From the NCBI RefSeq assembly GCF_902498825.1, contig NZ_LR701459.1:874001-938000 (forward strand): a DNA stretch of 64,000 nucleotides, given 5' to 3'. A program made the translations under genes and the position numbers. The DNA is from Rhizobium sp. EC-SD404 (GTDB taxonomy: Bacteria; Pseudomonadota; Alphaproteobacteria; Rhizobiales; Rhizobiaceae). Below are positions 1 to 10,081 of the stretch, in pieces; the stretch's first letter is position 1; each line of letters opens with the position of its first letter. Under the pieces are notes generated by a model. It saw nothing but the letters and a program-made list of their open reading frames with translations, had not been told where the DNA came from and did not search any database.

Positions 1-1520
1 CGGTCGAGACGCCGTTCGGGCGCAAGCGCCGGATCGACCAGTCGAACTGCAACAAGGATTTTTCCTGCCTCGACGGCTTTTGCCCTTCCTTCGTGACCGT
101 TCACGGAGCGAAGCTGAAAAAGGCTGAGGGCGGAGCGAAGGCGCTCGGTGATCCCTTGGCCAACGTTCCCGAGCCAAGTCTTGCACCGCTCGATGATCAT
201 GGCTGGGCGGGCATCGTGACCGGCATCGGCGGAACCGGCGTCGTCACCATCGGCGCGATCCTCGGCATGGCCGCCCATCTGGAAGGCAAGGGTTGCGGCA
301 TGATCGACATGGCCGGGCTGGCGCAAAAGGGCGGCGCCGTCTTTAGCCATGTCCGCATCGCGCAGACTCCCGAAGCCATTTCGGCAATCCGGGTTTCAGC
401 CGGCAAGGCCGACCTCGTTCTCGGCTGCGATCTGGTCGTGACCGGTTCGCGCAAGGTGCTCGCAGCAATCAGCGAGAACCGCACCCATGTCGTCGCCAAC
501 ACCGCCGAGGTCATGCCGGGCGATTTCACCAGGGATGCCGACTTCAGTCTGCCGACAGAGCGGCTGAAACGTGCCATCAAGCAGGCGGCCGGCGACGCGC
601 ATTCCATCCTTGTCGACGCGAGCGCCGCGGCCGATGCGCTGTTCGCCAACGGCCTTGCAACCAACATGCTGATGCTTGGCCTCGCCTACCAGCGCGGCGG
701 TATCCCGCTTTCCGCGGAAGCATTGGAAAAGGCTATCGCGCTGAACGGTCAGGCGGTGGAGATGAACGTTGCCGCGTTCCGTTGGGGCAGGGCGCTTGCC
801 CATGACCCGGCGCTGGCCGCCCGATTGGGCGCTGGTGCAAAACCCGAGATCCACGATGATCTCGCGTCCGATATCGCGCGGCGGGAGCTCTTCCTGGTCG
901 ACTATCAAAACCAGGCCTACGCGGCACGCTTCCGCCGACGGATCGACCAAGTCGCGGCTGCGGAAACGGCAATCGCCGGCGCGCCCGGGCAGGTCACCCG
1001 CCAGGCCGCCGCATCGCTGTTCCGGCTGATGGCGATCAAGGACGAGTACGAGGTCGCACGCCTTTACACCGACACGAGTTTCGAGCGGCAACTCGCCGGG
1101 CAGTTCGCAAGCTACGAACGGCTGGAGTTTCATCTGGCGCCACCGCTGCTGCCCGGTCCGAAAACCGGCGACGGACATCCGGCGAAGCGCAGCTTCGGCC
1201 CGTGGATGATGTCGGCATTCCGGGTGCTTGCCGGTCTGCGTCGCGTTCGTGGATCGGTGGTGGATGTTTTCGGTTGGACGAGCGAACGCAAGGTCGAACG
1301 CAAAATGCTTTCGGACTTCGAGGCGGAGATCGAGCACGTCGCAACGACCCTGACCCGGTTGAACCTGTCGGCGGCGGCGGAACTTCTGGCGTGGCCGCAG
1401 GCTGTGCGCGGCTATGGGCACGTGCGGGAGGAGAACATTCGAAAGGCTATTCCACGCGCGGCATCCCTGCGCACGGCTTTCGACCGATCAGGTGAAGCGT
1501 TTCCGCTCGCCGCGGAGTAA
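1..1520 (+). CDS. Indolepyruvate ferredoxin oxidoreductase, C-terminal part (5' end outside window)
   Basis: The reading frame is open from base 3, so this is the last about 505 residues of a protein that starts upstream of the window. The family oxidatively decarboxylates aryl-pyruvates (from Trp, Phe, Tyr) to aryl-acetyl-CoA, passing electrons to ferredoxin. The first visible residues hold the conserved Cys-rich stretch NCNKDFSCLDGFCPSF. They are followed by the gamma-type domain with the glycine-rich GIGGTGVVTIGAIL motif near bases 222-264 and the MIDMAGLAQKGG motif. The rest matches the C-terminal region usual in the single-chain, roughly 1150-residue alphaproteobacterial form. A GTG at 93 is internal, not a start. 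Family call is firm; substrate range is from family knowledge. Confidence 0.9.
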   Translation, partial: VETPFGRKRRIDQSNCNKDFSCLDGFCPSFVTVHGAKLKKAEGGAKALGDPLANVPEPSLAPLDDHGWAGIVTGIGGTGVVTIGAILGMAAHLEGKGCGMIDMAGLAQKGGAVFSHVRIAQTPEAISAIRVSAGKADLVLGCDLVVTGSRKVLAAISENRTHVVANTAEVMPGDFTRDADFSLPTERLKRAIKQAAGDAHSILVDASAAADALFANGLATNMLMLGLAYQRGGIPLSAEALEKAIALNGQAVEMNVAAFRWGRALAHDPALAARLGAGAKPEIHDDLASDIARRELFLVDYQNQAYAARFRRRIDQVAAAETAIAGAPGQVTRQAAASLFRLMAIKDEYEVARLYTDTSFERQLAGQFASYERLEFHLAPPLLPGPKTGDGHPAKRSFGPWMMSAFRVLAGLRRVRGSVVDVFGWTSERKVERKMLSDFEAEIEHVATTLTRLNLSAAAELLAWPQAVRGYGHVREENIRKAIPRAASLRTAFDRSGEAFPLAAE

Positions 1521-1633
1521 AGATATGTCAGGCCCACACAAGGTGTCCTGCGCTAATGCTAAGAATGAGAAGCCCCCAATTCTCGCGGGGATTGCGCAAG
1601 CGTTCCTTAAGCCTTGGCTGTTAGAGATTGCGA

Positions 1634-3994
1634 ATGTGGAACGCTGAACGGCCTAAAACGGCACAGAGCGAAGAGCGATTGCCCACGGACGTCTATCTCT
1701 CGTTCGTGCGTTCGCTATACGGAAATCGCTCGACCACCGTTGCAGGCATCGCAACGCATATCATCGTGTCGCTGGCGATCTACACCAAGGTCGGCGATCC
1801 GATGTTCATCGCTTTCGCGGCGATGTTCGCCGTGGTCGGTGCCGGCCGCGTTGCGCTGATGCGTGTGTTTGACACGATCGATTTTACCGGCGCGGACCAC
1901 GCCTTCATCTGGAAATGGGAATTCCGCTCGATTGTCGGCACCGCGATCGTGTCGCTCGTGATCGGATCGATGTCCGCCTACAGCTCGTTTGTTGTACGAG
2001 AATACTTCGCGGAGATAGCGTCCATCGCGATTTCGATGGCTGGAATGATTTCGGTGGTCGGCCGGAACTATGGCTCACGCATCACCGTGAACCTCATTTC
2101 GATACTGCTTTTCGGCCCGATGGCCGTCGGTCTCTTCATGACCGGAGATCCATACAGAGCGCTGCTTGCTGTACTGGTCATACCGCTCGTTCTGACGACG
2201 CGGTCCATGGCGAACGGCGTGCGCGACTTCCTTTATCAAACTGTCCTCGGCAAGCGCGCCGTTCTTGTCATGGCCGAACGGCTGGACATGGCGCTGAACA
2301 ATATGTCCCATGGACTGGTGATGCTCGACGAGGACCGTCGCATCGTTCTTGCCAACAAGAAGGTCGCAAGGCTCTTCAATCTGGCGGGTCCGGAAGTCGT
2401 CCATGACCGCAAGCTGGCCGTCGTTTTCCGTCACGCCGTAAGAAGCGGAGCGATCACGCGCGAACTGTCCAGCCAGATTTTGAACAGCATAGATGAGCTT
2501 TTCAACGGCCACCGGTCACGCTGTCTGATTAAAGTTTCCGACGATCTTTATCTCGAATTTTCCGCCCGGCGTCGCTCCGGCGGCGACGGCGTCGTCTTGA
2601 TCTTCGAAAACGTCACTGCCCGTATCAAGGCCGACGAGAAGATCAACTATCTGGCACGCTACGACAGCCTCACCGGTCTTCCAAACCGCTATCACTTCGC
2701 CGATCTCGTGCGCGACCAACTCGCCGGCATGGACGGGTCCGACATGGTGGCGCTGGTCGTCATCGACATCGACGACTTCAAGCATGTCAACGACACGCTC
2801 GGACATGTCGCCGGCGACCGGTTGTTGTGCGAATTGTCTTCGCGCCTGAAAATGGTGGAGCCGCATCGGATCATTTCCTCGCGCTTCGGCGGCGATGAAT
2901 TCGTCCTGTTGATCCGCGACGCTGATACCGCAACGGACGTATCGCGCGTGATGGGAGCGATCTTCGATGCTCTGTCGGGCATCTACATCGTCCAGGGCAA
3001 CAAACTGTTCGCCAGCGTCAGTGCCGGCCTCGTACTCGCACGCCGCTCGGGTTTCGTGCTCGACGAACTGCAGATCAAGGCCGATCTTGCGCTGCATGAG
3101 TCCAAGAAGCGCGACAAGAACACTTGGACCGTGTTCGCCGAATCGATGGACGAGAAATATCGTCTCCGTCAGATTTTGAAGAAGGATTTGCGGTTGGCGA
3201 TCGAGCAGCGCTCCTTGACGCTCGTCTACCAACCGATGTTCAGTGCCGACGGTCTGCGGCTCGCGCGCTGTGAGGCGCTCTCGCGCTGGCAGCACCAGAC
3301 GCTGGGCGCGATTTCGCCGGGCGACTACATCCCATTGGCCGAGGAGATGGGCATCGTCCCGCTCATCACCGATTTCATGCTGCACACTGCCTGCCGCGAC
3401 GCCGCGAGCTGGCCAGGTGAACTCGGTGTCTCGGTCAACCTCTCTGCGCTCGACCTGCGCAACCGCGACATCGTGCGTCTCGTCACCGATGCCCTCGAAT
3501 CATCTGGTCTAGCGCCAGAGCGGCTCGAGGTGGAAGTTACCGAAAGCGCCTTCGTGGAAGACGCGGTTGCAGCCCGCGATATCCTCAACGAACTCCGCAT
3601 GCTCGGCGTCACCATCGCCATCGACGATTTCGGCACGGGCTATTCCAATCTCTCCTACTTGAACAGCCTGCCGGTCACGAAGGTCAAGATCGATCGGTCC
3701 TTCGTGCGCGACGTGACCAAGAGTTCGAAGAACTTCAAGCTTTTGAGCGGCATCGTCTATCTCGCCCGCGAGATGGATCTCGAGGTCACGGTCGAGGGCG
3801 TCGAGACCGAAGAACAGTTGCGCATGGTCTGCGCAACGGGCCATGTCGACCTCATCCAGGGCTTCATTTTCGGCAAGCCACTGCCCCAGAGCAGTATCCG
3901 CGAACTCGCAGCGAAATCCGTGTCTGACAAGAAGTTGTCCCCCGCTGCAACGTCCGCAACCAACGCTGTAACGTCCACGCGTATCGGTCGCTAA
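1634..3994 (+). CDS. Membrane-bound GGDEF-EAL cyclic-di-GMP protein (dual diguanylate cyclase/phosphodiesterase)
   Basis: About 786 residues from the ATG at 1634; a TTG two codons upstream is also possible. The first about 190 residues contain several hydrophobic stretches (for example IVSLAIYTKVGDPMFIAFAA), followed by a PAS-like region (LNNMSHGLVMLDEDRRIVLA). The GGDEF domain carries an intact FGGDEF signature at residues 419-423. The EAL domain carries CEALSRWQ at about 547, the DDFGTGYSN loop at about 664 and TVEGVETEEQ near the end. All signature residues are present, so both synthesis and breakdown of cyclic di-GMP are possible; which dominates cannot be read from sequence. It stands alone on its strand and is followed by the FeeM-like gene. 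Confidence 0.93.
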   Translation: MWNAERPKTAQSEERLPTDVYLSFVRSLYGNRSTTVAGIATHIIVSLAIYTKVGDPMFIAFAAMFAVVGAGRVALMRVFDTIDFTGADHAFIWKWEFRSIVGTAIVSLVIGSMSAYSSFVVREYFAEIASIAISMAGMISVVGRNYGSRITVNLISILLFGPMAVGLFMTGDPYRALLAVLVIPLVLTTRSMANGVRDFLYQTVLGKRAVLVMAERLDMALNNMSHGLVMLDEDRRIVLANKKVARLFNLAGPEVVHDRKLAVVFRHAVRSGAITRELSSQILNSIDELFNGHRSRCLIKVSDDLYLEFSARRRSGGDGVVLIFENVTARIKADEKINYLARYDSLTGLPNRYHFADLVRDQLAGMDGSDMVALVVIDIDDFKHVNDTLGHVAGDRLLCELSSRLKMVEPHRIISSRFGGDEFVLLIRDADTATDVSRVMGAIFDALSGIYIVQGNKLFASVSAGLVLARRSGFVLDELQIKADLALHESKKRDKNTWTVFAESMDEKYRLRQILKKDLRLAIEQRSLTLVYQPMFSADGLRLARCEALSRWQHQTLGAISPGDYIPLAEEMGIVPLITDFMLHTACRDAASWPGELGVSVNLSALDLRNRDIVRLVTDALESSGLAPERLEVEVTESAFVEDAVAARDILNELRMLGVTIAIDDFGTGYSNLSYLNSLPVTKVKIDRSFVRDVTKSSKNFKLLSGIVYLAREMDLEVTVEGVETEEQLRMVCATGHVDLIQGFIFGKPLPQSSIRELAAKSVSDKKLSPAATSATNAVTSTRIGR

Positions 3995-4020
3995 GGCATT
4001 CCAGGTTGAGAAACCCGTCC

Positions 4021-4035
4021 GACGACAGTGTCGTC
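4021..4035. promoter_or_regulatory. 15-bp dyad upstream of the FeeM-like gene
   Basis: A perfect palindrome, GACGACA-G-TGTCGTC, lies 27 bases after the GGDEF-EAL stop and 117 bases before the chosen start of the FeeM-like gene. It is followed by AT-rich sequence suited to a promoter. A one-base centre is too tight for a hairpin terminator, so an operator is more likely than an RNA fold. No known regulator is recognised. Confidence 0.35.
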
Positions 4036-4151
4036 CGCCGCGTGCCGTTAACCATAATTATTTATGAATGAGCAGGAGCTACTACTCTCACGTTGCACAT
4101 ATCCGTATTTTGATTAAGATTTTAAGCGAATGCGGATCATGTGAGGTTGCA

Positions 4152-4895
4152 ATGATCGACGATATCCATTCGCGGATGCAGATGGCGACACATTATTTGG
4201 ATTTGATGGATCGGATTGAGTATCGTCGCGTCGAGACCACCGAAGATCTTGAGACAGTTGGCGCACTGCGAGCCAAGGCTTATCAGGCCCACAACCTGAC
4301 TACGCACAATGGGTCGATGATTGATGATCTCGACTATAAAGAAAACGCATATATATTTACTGTTTACTACGAAGAGCGACTTATATCGACGATAAGACTG
4401 CATCACATGACGGCTGATCAACGTGACAGCACGTCGATCAAATTGTTTCCCGATGTTCTCAATCCGTTGCTCGACCAAGGCATGACGTTCATCGATCCTG
4501 TGCGGCATGCCAGCGATCCTGAACTGATGGGTGAGCTGCCTCTGCCGTTCCTTACTCTTCGCCTTGGTGCAATGGCGACTGAGTATTTCGATACCAACTA
4601 TTGCTTGGCGCCGGTCAGGCGTGCGCACTCCGCATTTTATCGTAGGTTCTTCGGTGCTACCCAACTTGCGGAAGAACGCAAACTTGAGGGCATTCACGAC
4701 CCAATCGGTTTGTTCGCGGGAAGGCTTGTATCCAGCAACACCAGGCTAATGGATCGCTACCCGTTTTTTCGCTCAACCCCACGCGAGCGGGAGCTCCTAT
4801 TCGCACCTGCCGAAAAGCTTGGCGTCACGCCGCTGACAGTGCGACCAACGGCGCGTTTCGCCCTCGCTCGAGCAAAGCGGCCTGTGGCCGCGTAA
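4152..4895 (+). CDS. FeeM/LuxI-like N-acyl amino acid synthase (GNAT-fold acyltransferase)
   Basis: A 247-residue protein from the ATG at 4152, chosen because GAGG lies 5 bases upstream (4143-4146); an ATG at 4068 would add 28 residues. The pattern of VETTEDLETVGALRAKAY, an early acidic YKENAYIF segment, the strand ERLISTIRLHHM and the later HSAFYRRFFGA helix resembles N-acyl amino acid synthases of the FeeM type. These are related to acyl-homoserine-lactone synthases and transfer acyl chains from acyl-ACP to an amino acid. The gene is clearly richer in A and T than its neighbours (runs such as CATATATATTTACTG near 4350), which hints at acquisition or weak expression. No luxR-type gene is adjacent. 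Product chemistry is inference; a plain GNAT acyltransferase is the alternative. Confidence 0.65.
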   Translation: MIDDIHSRMQMATHYLDLMDRIEYRRVETTEDLETVGALRAKAYQAHNLTTHNGSMIDDLDYKENAYIFTVYYEERLISTIRLHHMTADQRDSTSIKLFPDVLNPLLDQGMTFIDPVRHASDPELMGELPLPFLTLRLGAMATEYFDTNYCLAPVRRAHSAFYRRFFGATQLAEERKLEGIHDPIGLFAGRLVSSNTRLMDRYPFFRSTPRERELLFAPAEKLGVTPLTVRPTARFALARAKRPVAA

Positions 4896-5025
4896 GTCAC
4901 GCACCCAATCCTTGCGTTCTCTTGCCCCATCATGCCGAAGAGGGGGACGTGGCTGCATGGCGCATTGCTCTTCGATCACGCATTGTGTATGCCGTGCCCG
5001 ATAAGCCTGATGGAGAGTTAGACCC

Positions 5026-5250
5026 ATGTCCGAAGAAAAGTCCGGCCCGCTCGAAATGGGCGCCGAGATGGATTACTCCGAGCACGATCGCACCTATTCG
5101 TTTTTCCTGTCAGCCACCAAATGGGGCACCGTCTTCTGTGTGGCGCTCCTCATCGCAATGGCCTTCGGTTTCTTCACCACGGCCGGCTTCTTCTCAGCCA
5201 CGATACTCTTCATCATCCTGAACGTCGGCGCGTTTTTCCTGCTGCGCTAG
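5026..5250 (+). CDS. aa3-type cytochrome c oxidase subunit IV (small membrane protein)
   Basis: 74 residues. A soluble start containing the family pattern MDYSEHDRTYSFFLSATKWG is followed by two hydrophobic helices (about residues 34-52 and 55-73). This matches the small bacterial aa3 oxidase subunit IV, which sits in the terminal oxidase of the inner membrane without redox centres. GGAGAG lies upstream of the ATG. It precedes the transhydrogenase genes, an order common in this group, but is about 100 bases away from them, and no other oxidase gene is in the window. Confidence 0.85.
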   Translation: MSEEKSGPLEMGAEMDYSEHDRTYSFFLSATKWGTVFCVALLIAMAFGFFTTAGFFSATILFIILNVGAFFLLR

Positions 5251-5352
5251 GTCGGGTCGCAATAGCCGCCAGTCGAAGCGGCGTTAGTTGAGCGTTCGAA
5301 GGCATCGGCGGGGACCGTGGGTGCTTCTTGCGTGATCGAGAGGGAGATTCGA

Positions 5353-6552
5353 GTGGCCAAGCTGCTGTTTATCGCGAAGGAAAAGGCATCCGGCGAAAGC
5401 CGCGTAGCCGGCTCGCCTGATACCGTAAAGAAACTGGTCGCCGCCGGCCTCGAGGTCGTCGTCGAAGCCGATGCCGGCAGCCAGTCACGTATTCCCGATG
5501 CAGAGTTCGAAAAGGCCGGCGCCACGATCGGCACCGCTGCCGATGCGGCGCGCGCCGATGTCGTCCTCAAGGTGCGTCGTCCCGATGCCGAGGAAGCCGC
5601 CGGCTACAAGTCGGGCGCCGTCGTCATCGCCATCATGGACCCTTACGGCCATGATGATCTGATCGCCGATCTCGGCTCCAAAGGCCTGACGACCTTCGCC
5701 ATGGAACTGATGCCGCGCATCACCCGCGCCCAGTCCATGGACGTCTTGTCGTCGCAGGCCAACCTTGCCGGTTACCAGGCCGTTATCGATGCCGCGTCCG
5801 CCTTCGATCGCGCCATGCCGATGATGATGACCGCCGCCGGCACCGTTCCGGCCGCAAAGGTCTTCGTCATGGGGGCAGGGGTCGCCGGGCTTCAGGCGAT
5901 CGCGACCGCCAAGCGCTTGGGTGCTGCCGTTTCGGCAACCGATGTGCGCCCGGCTTCCAAGGAGCAGGTCGCATCGCTCGGCGGCAAGTTCATCGCGGTC
6001 GAGGACGAAGAGTTCAAGGCAGCGGAAACCGCCGGCGGATATGCCAAGGAAATGTCCAAGGACTACCAGGCCAAGCAGGCAGCGCTCGTCGCCGAGCACA
6101 TCGCCAAGCAGGACATCGTCATCACGACGGCGCTGATCCCGGGTCGTCCGGCGCCGCGCCTCGTGACCGCAGACATGATCGCATCGATGCGGCCGGGTTC
6201 GATCCTGGTCGATCTCGCGGTCGAGCGCGGCGGCAACGTCGAGGGCGCGGTTGCAGGTGAAGTCGTCGACAAGAACGGCGTGCGCATCATCGGCTACAAC
6301 AACGTGCCGGGCCGCATCGCAGCCAGCGCATCGCTTCTCTACGCCAAGAACCTCCTCACGTTCCTCCAGACGATGATCAAGGACGGCGACGTCTCGATCA
6401 ACTTCGACGACGAACTCGTGAAGGCCACCGCGCTGACGCATGGTGGCAAGGTCATTCATCCGAATTTCGGTGGCGGCACGCCATCGCCCACGCCGGCACC
6501 AGCACCGCAGGCAACCGAGGCGGATGCCGCGACGAACAAGGGAGACGCTTGA
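5353..6552 (+). CDS. pntAA: Proton-translocating NAD(P) transhydrogenase, subunit alpha part 1
   Basis: 399 residues from the GTG at 5353, preferred because AGGGAG lies 6 bases upstream; a GTG at 5317 would add 12 residues without such a site. This soluble domain I binds NAD(H) and exchanges hydride with the NADP(H) domain of PntB. It begins [20 protein letters not shown] and carries the Rossmann motif [20 protein letters not shown] near residue 174 and the mobile-loop region [16 protein letters not shown] Pro/Ala-rich tail ([12 protein letters not shown]) replaces the membrane part, which is the separate next gene. The split three-subunit arrangement is usual in alphaproteobacteria. Its stop is one base before pntAB. 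Confidence 0.96.
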   Translation: MAKLLFIAKEKASGESRVAGSPDTVKKLVAAGLEVVVEADAGSQSRIPDAEFEKAGATIGTAADAARADVVLKVRRPDAEEAAGYKSGAVVIAIMDPYGHDDLIADLGSKGLTTFAMELMPRITRAQSMDVLSSQANLAGYQAVIDAASAFDRAMPMMMTAAGTVPAAKVFVMGAGVAGLQAIATAKRLGAAVSATDVRPASKEQVASLGGKFIAVEDEEFKAAETAGGYAKEMSKDYQAKQAALVAEHIAKQDIVITTALIPGRPAPRLVTADMIASMRPGSILVDLAVERGGNVEGAVAGEVVDKNGVRIIGYNNVPGRIAASASLLYAKNLLTFLQTMIKDGDVSINFDDELVKATALTHGGKVIHPNFGGGTPSPTPAPAPQATEADAATNKGDA

Positions 6553-6553
6553 T

Positions 6554-6967
6554 ATGGCCACTCCAGCACTCGAACAGGCGCTCGACGAGCTCGACCGGGC
6601 CGCTCAGGGCGTTCGCGATGCGGCCGGCTCTGGCGTCCTCGACGCTGCGGGCGCCGCGGCGCATGGCGCGACCGGCGGCGCGATCGATCCCTTCGTCTTC
6701 CAGCTCGCCGTTTTCCTGCTCGCGATTTTCGTCGGCTACTACGTGGTCTGGTCGGTGACGCCTGCGCTTCACACGCCCCTGATGTCCGTCACCAATGCGA
6801 TTTCCTCGGTCATCGTGGTCGGCGCATTGCTCGCCGTCGGCATTTCGACCAGCGGCATCGCAACGGGCTTCGGCTTCGTCGCGCTGATCCTGGCGTCGGT
6901 CAACATCTTCGGTGGCTTCCTCGTCACCCAGCGCATGCTGGCCATGTACAAGAAAAAAGAGAAGTGA
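6554..6967 (+). CDS. pntAB: NAD(P) transhydrogenase, subunit alpha part 2 (membrane)
   Basis: 137 residues from the ATG at 6554, one base after the pntAA stop; an in-frame extension to 6440 overlaps pntAA and is not needed. An Ala/Gly-rich lead is followed by [20 protein letters not shown] and the conserved [19 protein letters not shown] segment, then two further helices. It supplies the first membrane helices of the proton channel. A lysine-rich end (MYKKKEK) should lie in the cytoplasm. Transcribed with pntAA and pntB. Confidence 0.95.
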   Translation: MATPALEQALDELDRAAQGVRDAAGSGVLDAAGAAAHGATGGAIDPFVFQLAVFLLAIFVGYYVVWSVTPALHTPLMSVTNAISSVIVVGALLAVGISTSGIATGFGFVALILASVNIFGGFLVTQRMLAMYKKKEK

Positions 6968-6978
6968 GGGGCTGATCC

Positions 6979-8379
<1,401 letters not shown>

Positions 8380-8406
8380 GCCGCCAGTCGGCTCAACCAA
8401 AGAAAA

Positions 8407-8437
8407 GGCCCGCCCGGGATGTCCGGGCGGGCCTTTT
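8407..8437. terminator. Bidirectional Rho-independent terminator after pntB
   Basis: A perfect 11-bp stem, GGCCCGCCCGG at 8407-8417 and its complement at 8423-8433, has a 5-base loop. It is flanked by AAAA on the left and TTTT on the right. It ends pntB on the plus strand and can end the convergent TPR gene on the minus strand. Confidence 0.92.
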
Positions 8438-8483
8438 CATTTGATCGAAGAGAAAGCTGCGAGGCTGCAGCTTGGGAGCTGCG

Positions 8484-9341
8484 TCAGATGCCCCGCGTCC
8501 GGCTGAGGCCGTCCTTTGCCGGCTGATAGTTCGGGTCGAGCTGGGCGGCGCGCGCGTAGGAACGGGCGGCGCGGTCGTTCTCGCCACGCTGTTCGTAGAT
8601 CAGCGCCTGGTTGGCCCAGGACTCCGCAACGTTCTCGTCGAGCTGGATCGCGCGGTTGAAGTCCGTGAAGGCGTTGTCCTGGTCGCCGACCGCGAAATAG
8701 GACAGGCCGCGGCCATTGTAGGGCTCCGGTGAGCGCGGCGAGATCGAGATCGACCGCGAGAAATCCTCGATCGCTTCGACGTGACTGCCGCGGCGCTGCT
8801 GGATGAGACCGCGATTGTGATAGGCGCGGGCGTCGGTGGAGTTGAGCTGGATGGCGCGGTTGTAGTCGGCGTAGGCCTCGTTCAGCATGCCGGCTTGGCG
8901 ATAGATGTTGCCGCGCCCGACATAGGCGGCGTCGTAGTTCGGATTGATCTGGACCGCGGCATTGTAGTCGGCGATGGCCTGTTCGCGATTGCCGAGATTG
9001 CGGTGGATCAAGGCCCGGTTTGCATAGGCCTGATAAAAGCGGGGATTGAGTGCAAGCGCCTGATCGAAATCGGCAATGGCCAGTTCGAACTGCCCACCAC
9101 GGCCGTAGGCCGAGCCACGGACGTTGTAGGCTTCAGGATCCCGCGGATTGTTCTGGATGACCTGCGTCAGCGAAGCGATGTTCTGCTCGCTGCCCTGCGC
9201 GGCGTCGAGACGGATCATATCCGCGTTCGGCATGCCGGCCGACTGGCAGCTCGCGAGAACGATTGCGCTGAGAAGCGTGCCAGCGAGGGCGGCTCGTCGG
9301 CGCCCGGCGCGGGATTGAAACGAGAGTGAAGCGATGGCCAA
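8484..9341 (-). CDS. Tetratricopeptide-repeat lipoprotein
   Basis: 285 residues. The N-terminus is a lipoprotein signal (hydrophobic LSAIVLASC, lipobox LASC with Cys at about 32). It is followed by about six TPR units, each with the pattern DPEAYNVRGSAYGRGGQFELAI. TPR arrays are protein-binding scaffolds; a periplasmic or outer-membrane place is expected from the lipobox. The start is a TTG at 9341 with AAGGGA about 9 bases upstream; no in-frame ATG precedes the signal peptide. Function is unknown. It ends near the shared terminator with pntB. Confidence 0.85.
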   Translation of the reverse strand: MAIASLSFQSRAGRRRAALAGTLLSAIVLASCQSAGMPNADMIRLDAAQGSEQNIASLTQVIQNNPRDPEAYNVRGSAYGRGGQFELAIADFDQALALNPRFYQAYANRALIHRNLGNREQAIADYNAAVQINPNYDAAYVGRGNIYRQAGMLNEAYADYNRAIQLNSTDARAYHNRGLIQQRRGSHVEAIEDFSRSISISPRSPEPYNGRGLSYFAVGDQDNAFTDFNRAIQLDENVAESWANQALIYEQRGENDRAARSYARAAQLDPNYQPAKDGLSRTRGI

Positions 9342-9444
9342 TGTCAGGATCCCTTGTCGATCGTTGGAGCCGGCAATCGAATCGCCGCGTTGATCAGCTA
9401 GCGAAGAAGCCCGGCAACATTACGGTCTGTTGGCAAAAAGAAAA

Positions 9445-9470
9445 GGCGGGTGCGAATATTCGCGCCCGCC
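9445..9470 (-). terminator. Terminator after rpsU
   Basis: A 26-base hairpin: GGCGGG, a T-G wobble and GCGAA pair with TTCGC and CCCGCC around the centre at 9457/9458. On the minus strand it is followed by TTTTCTTTTT, so it ends rpsU transcription. Confidence 0.85.
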
Positions 9471-9518
9471 CATCAAAATCTTTATCCCGGCAAAAAGATC
9501 CGGGCGTGCCGAAGCACT

Positions 9519-9752
9519 TTATCCGCGTGTCGGAGCGGCACGGCCGCCGAGCAGGCCTTCGCGCTGAGCGCGCTTGCGAGCAAGCTTGCGCACGCGGCGA
9601 ACGGCTTCAGCCTTTTCGCGGGCACGCTTCTGCGACGGCTTCTCGTAGAAGTCGCGCATTTTCATTTCACGGAAGATGCCTTCGCGCTGCATCTTCTTCT
9701 TCAGCGCTCGCAGCGCCTGATCGACATTGTTATCGCGGACAAGAACCTGCAC
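9519..9752 (-). CDS. rpsU: 30S ribosomal protein S21
   Basis: 77 residues, highly basic, beginning [20 protein letters not shown] and containing the conserved [21 protein letters not shown]21 binds near the 3' end of 16S rRNA and aids initiation. The start is the GTG at 9752, which gives the usual S21 N-terminus; the 19 extra residues of the longer frame do not match the family. The coding strand reads AAGGAACGGGATTAAC before GTG. Single-gene unit with its own terminator. Confidence 0.96.
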   Translation of the reverse strand: MQVLVRDNNVDQALRALKKKMQREGIFREMKMRDFYEKPSQKRAREKAEAVRRVRKLARKRAQREGLLGGRAAPTRG

Positions 9753-9900
9753 GTTAATCCCGTTCCTTCGTTCTATTTCGGTGGCTGACGATACTGCACG
9801 TCGTCGCATGACATTTCGTTCGTGCAGCGAGCCACCGAACGATCGGCGTGGTAACTAGCAGAAAGAATTTCGGCCGTCCAGTTGGAAAAGCACCGAAATA

Positions 9901-9932
9901 CAGGCGTTCCGTCACTTTTCACGGCACGCCTG
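9901..9932. repeat. Hairpin between divergent rpsU and soxB
   Basis: CAGGCGT, a T/C mismatch and CCGT (9901-9912) pair with ACGG and ACGCCTG (9921-9932) around an 8-base loop. It lies 149 bases upstream of rpsU and 150 bases upstream of soxB, with no T-run on either side. It could be an operator for the sox operon or a leader fold of rpsU; the sequence does not decide. Confidence 0.3.
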
Positions 9933-10081
9933 AAAGGCGGTACCTGCCATGAATTTGCGCGATCGACCTTCCCGCTTTACGCGTCGTTCAAGGTCGCAAA
10001 AGGACCATTGTCGACCTTTCCAATTTGACATGGCTTGGATAGGTCCAGTGCTTACGATGCGCCACAGGCCGAGGAGCATGC

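Noticed and set aside
2882..3640. Possible degenerate GGDEF or EAL domain (receptor rather than enzyme)
   Set aside because: GGDEF, EAL and DDFGTGYSN signatures are all intact, so loss of activity is not supported.
4068..4151. Longer N-terminus for the FeeM-like protein
   Set aside because: No ribosome site precedes 4068, while GAGG precedes 4152; the extra 28 residues lie in AT-rich promoter-like DNA.
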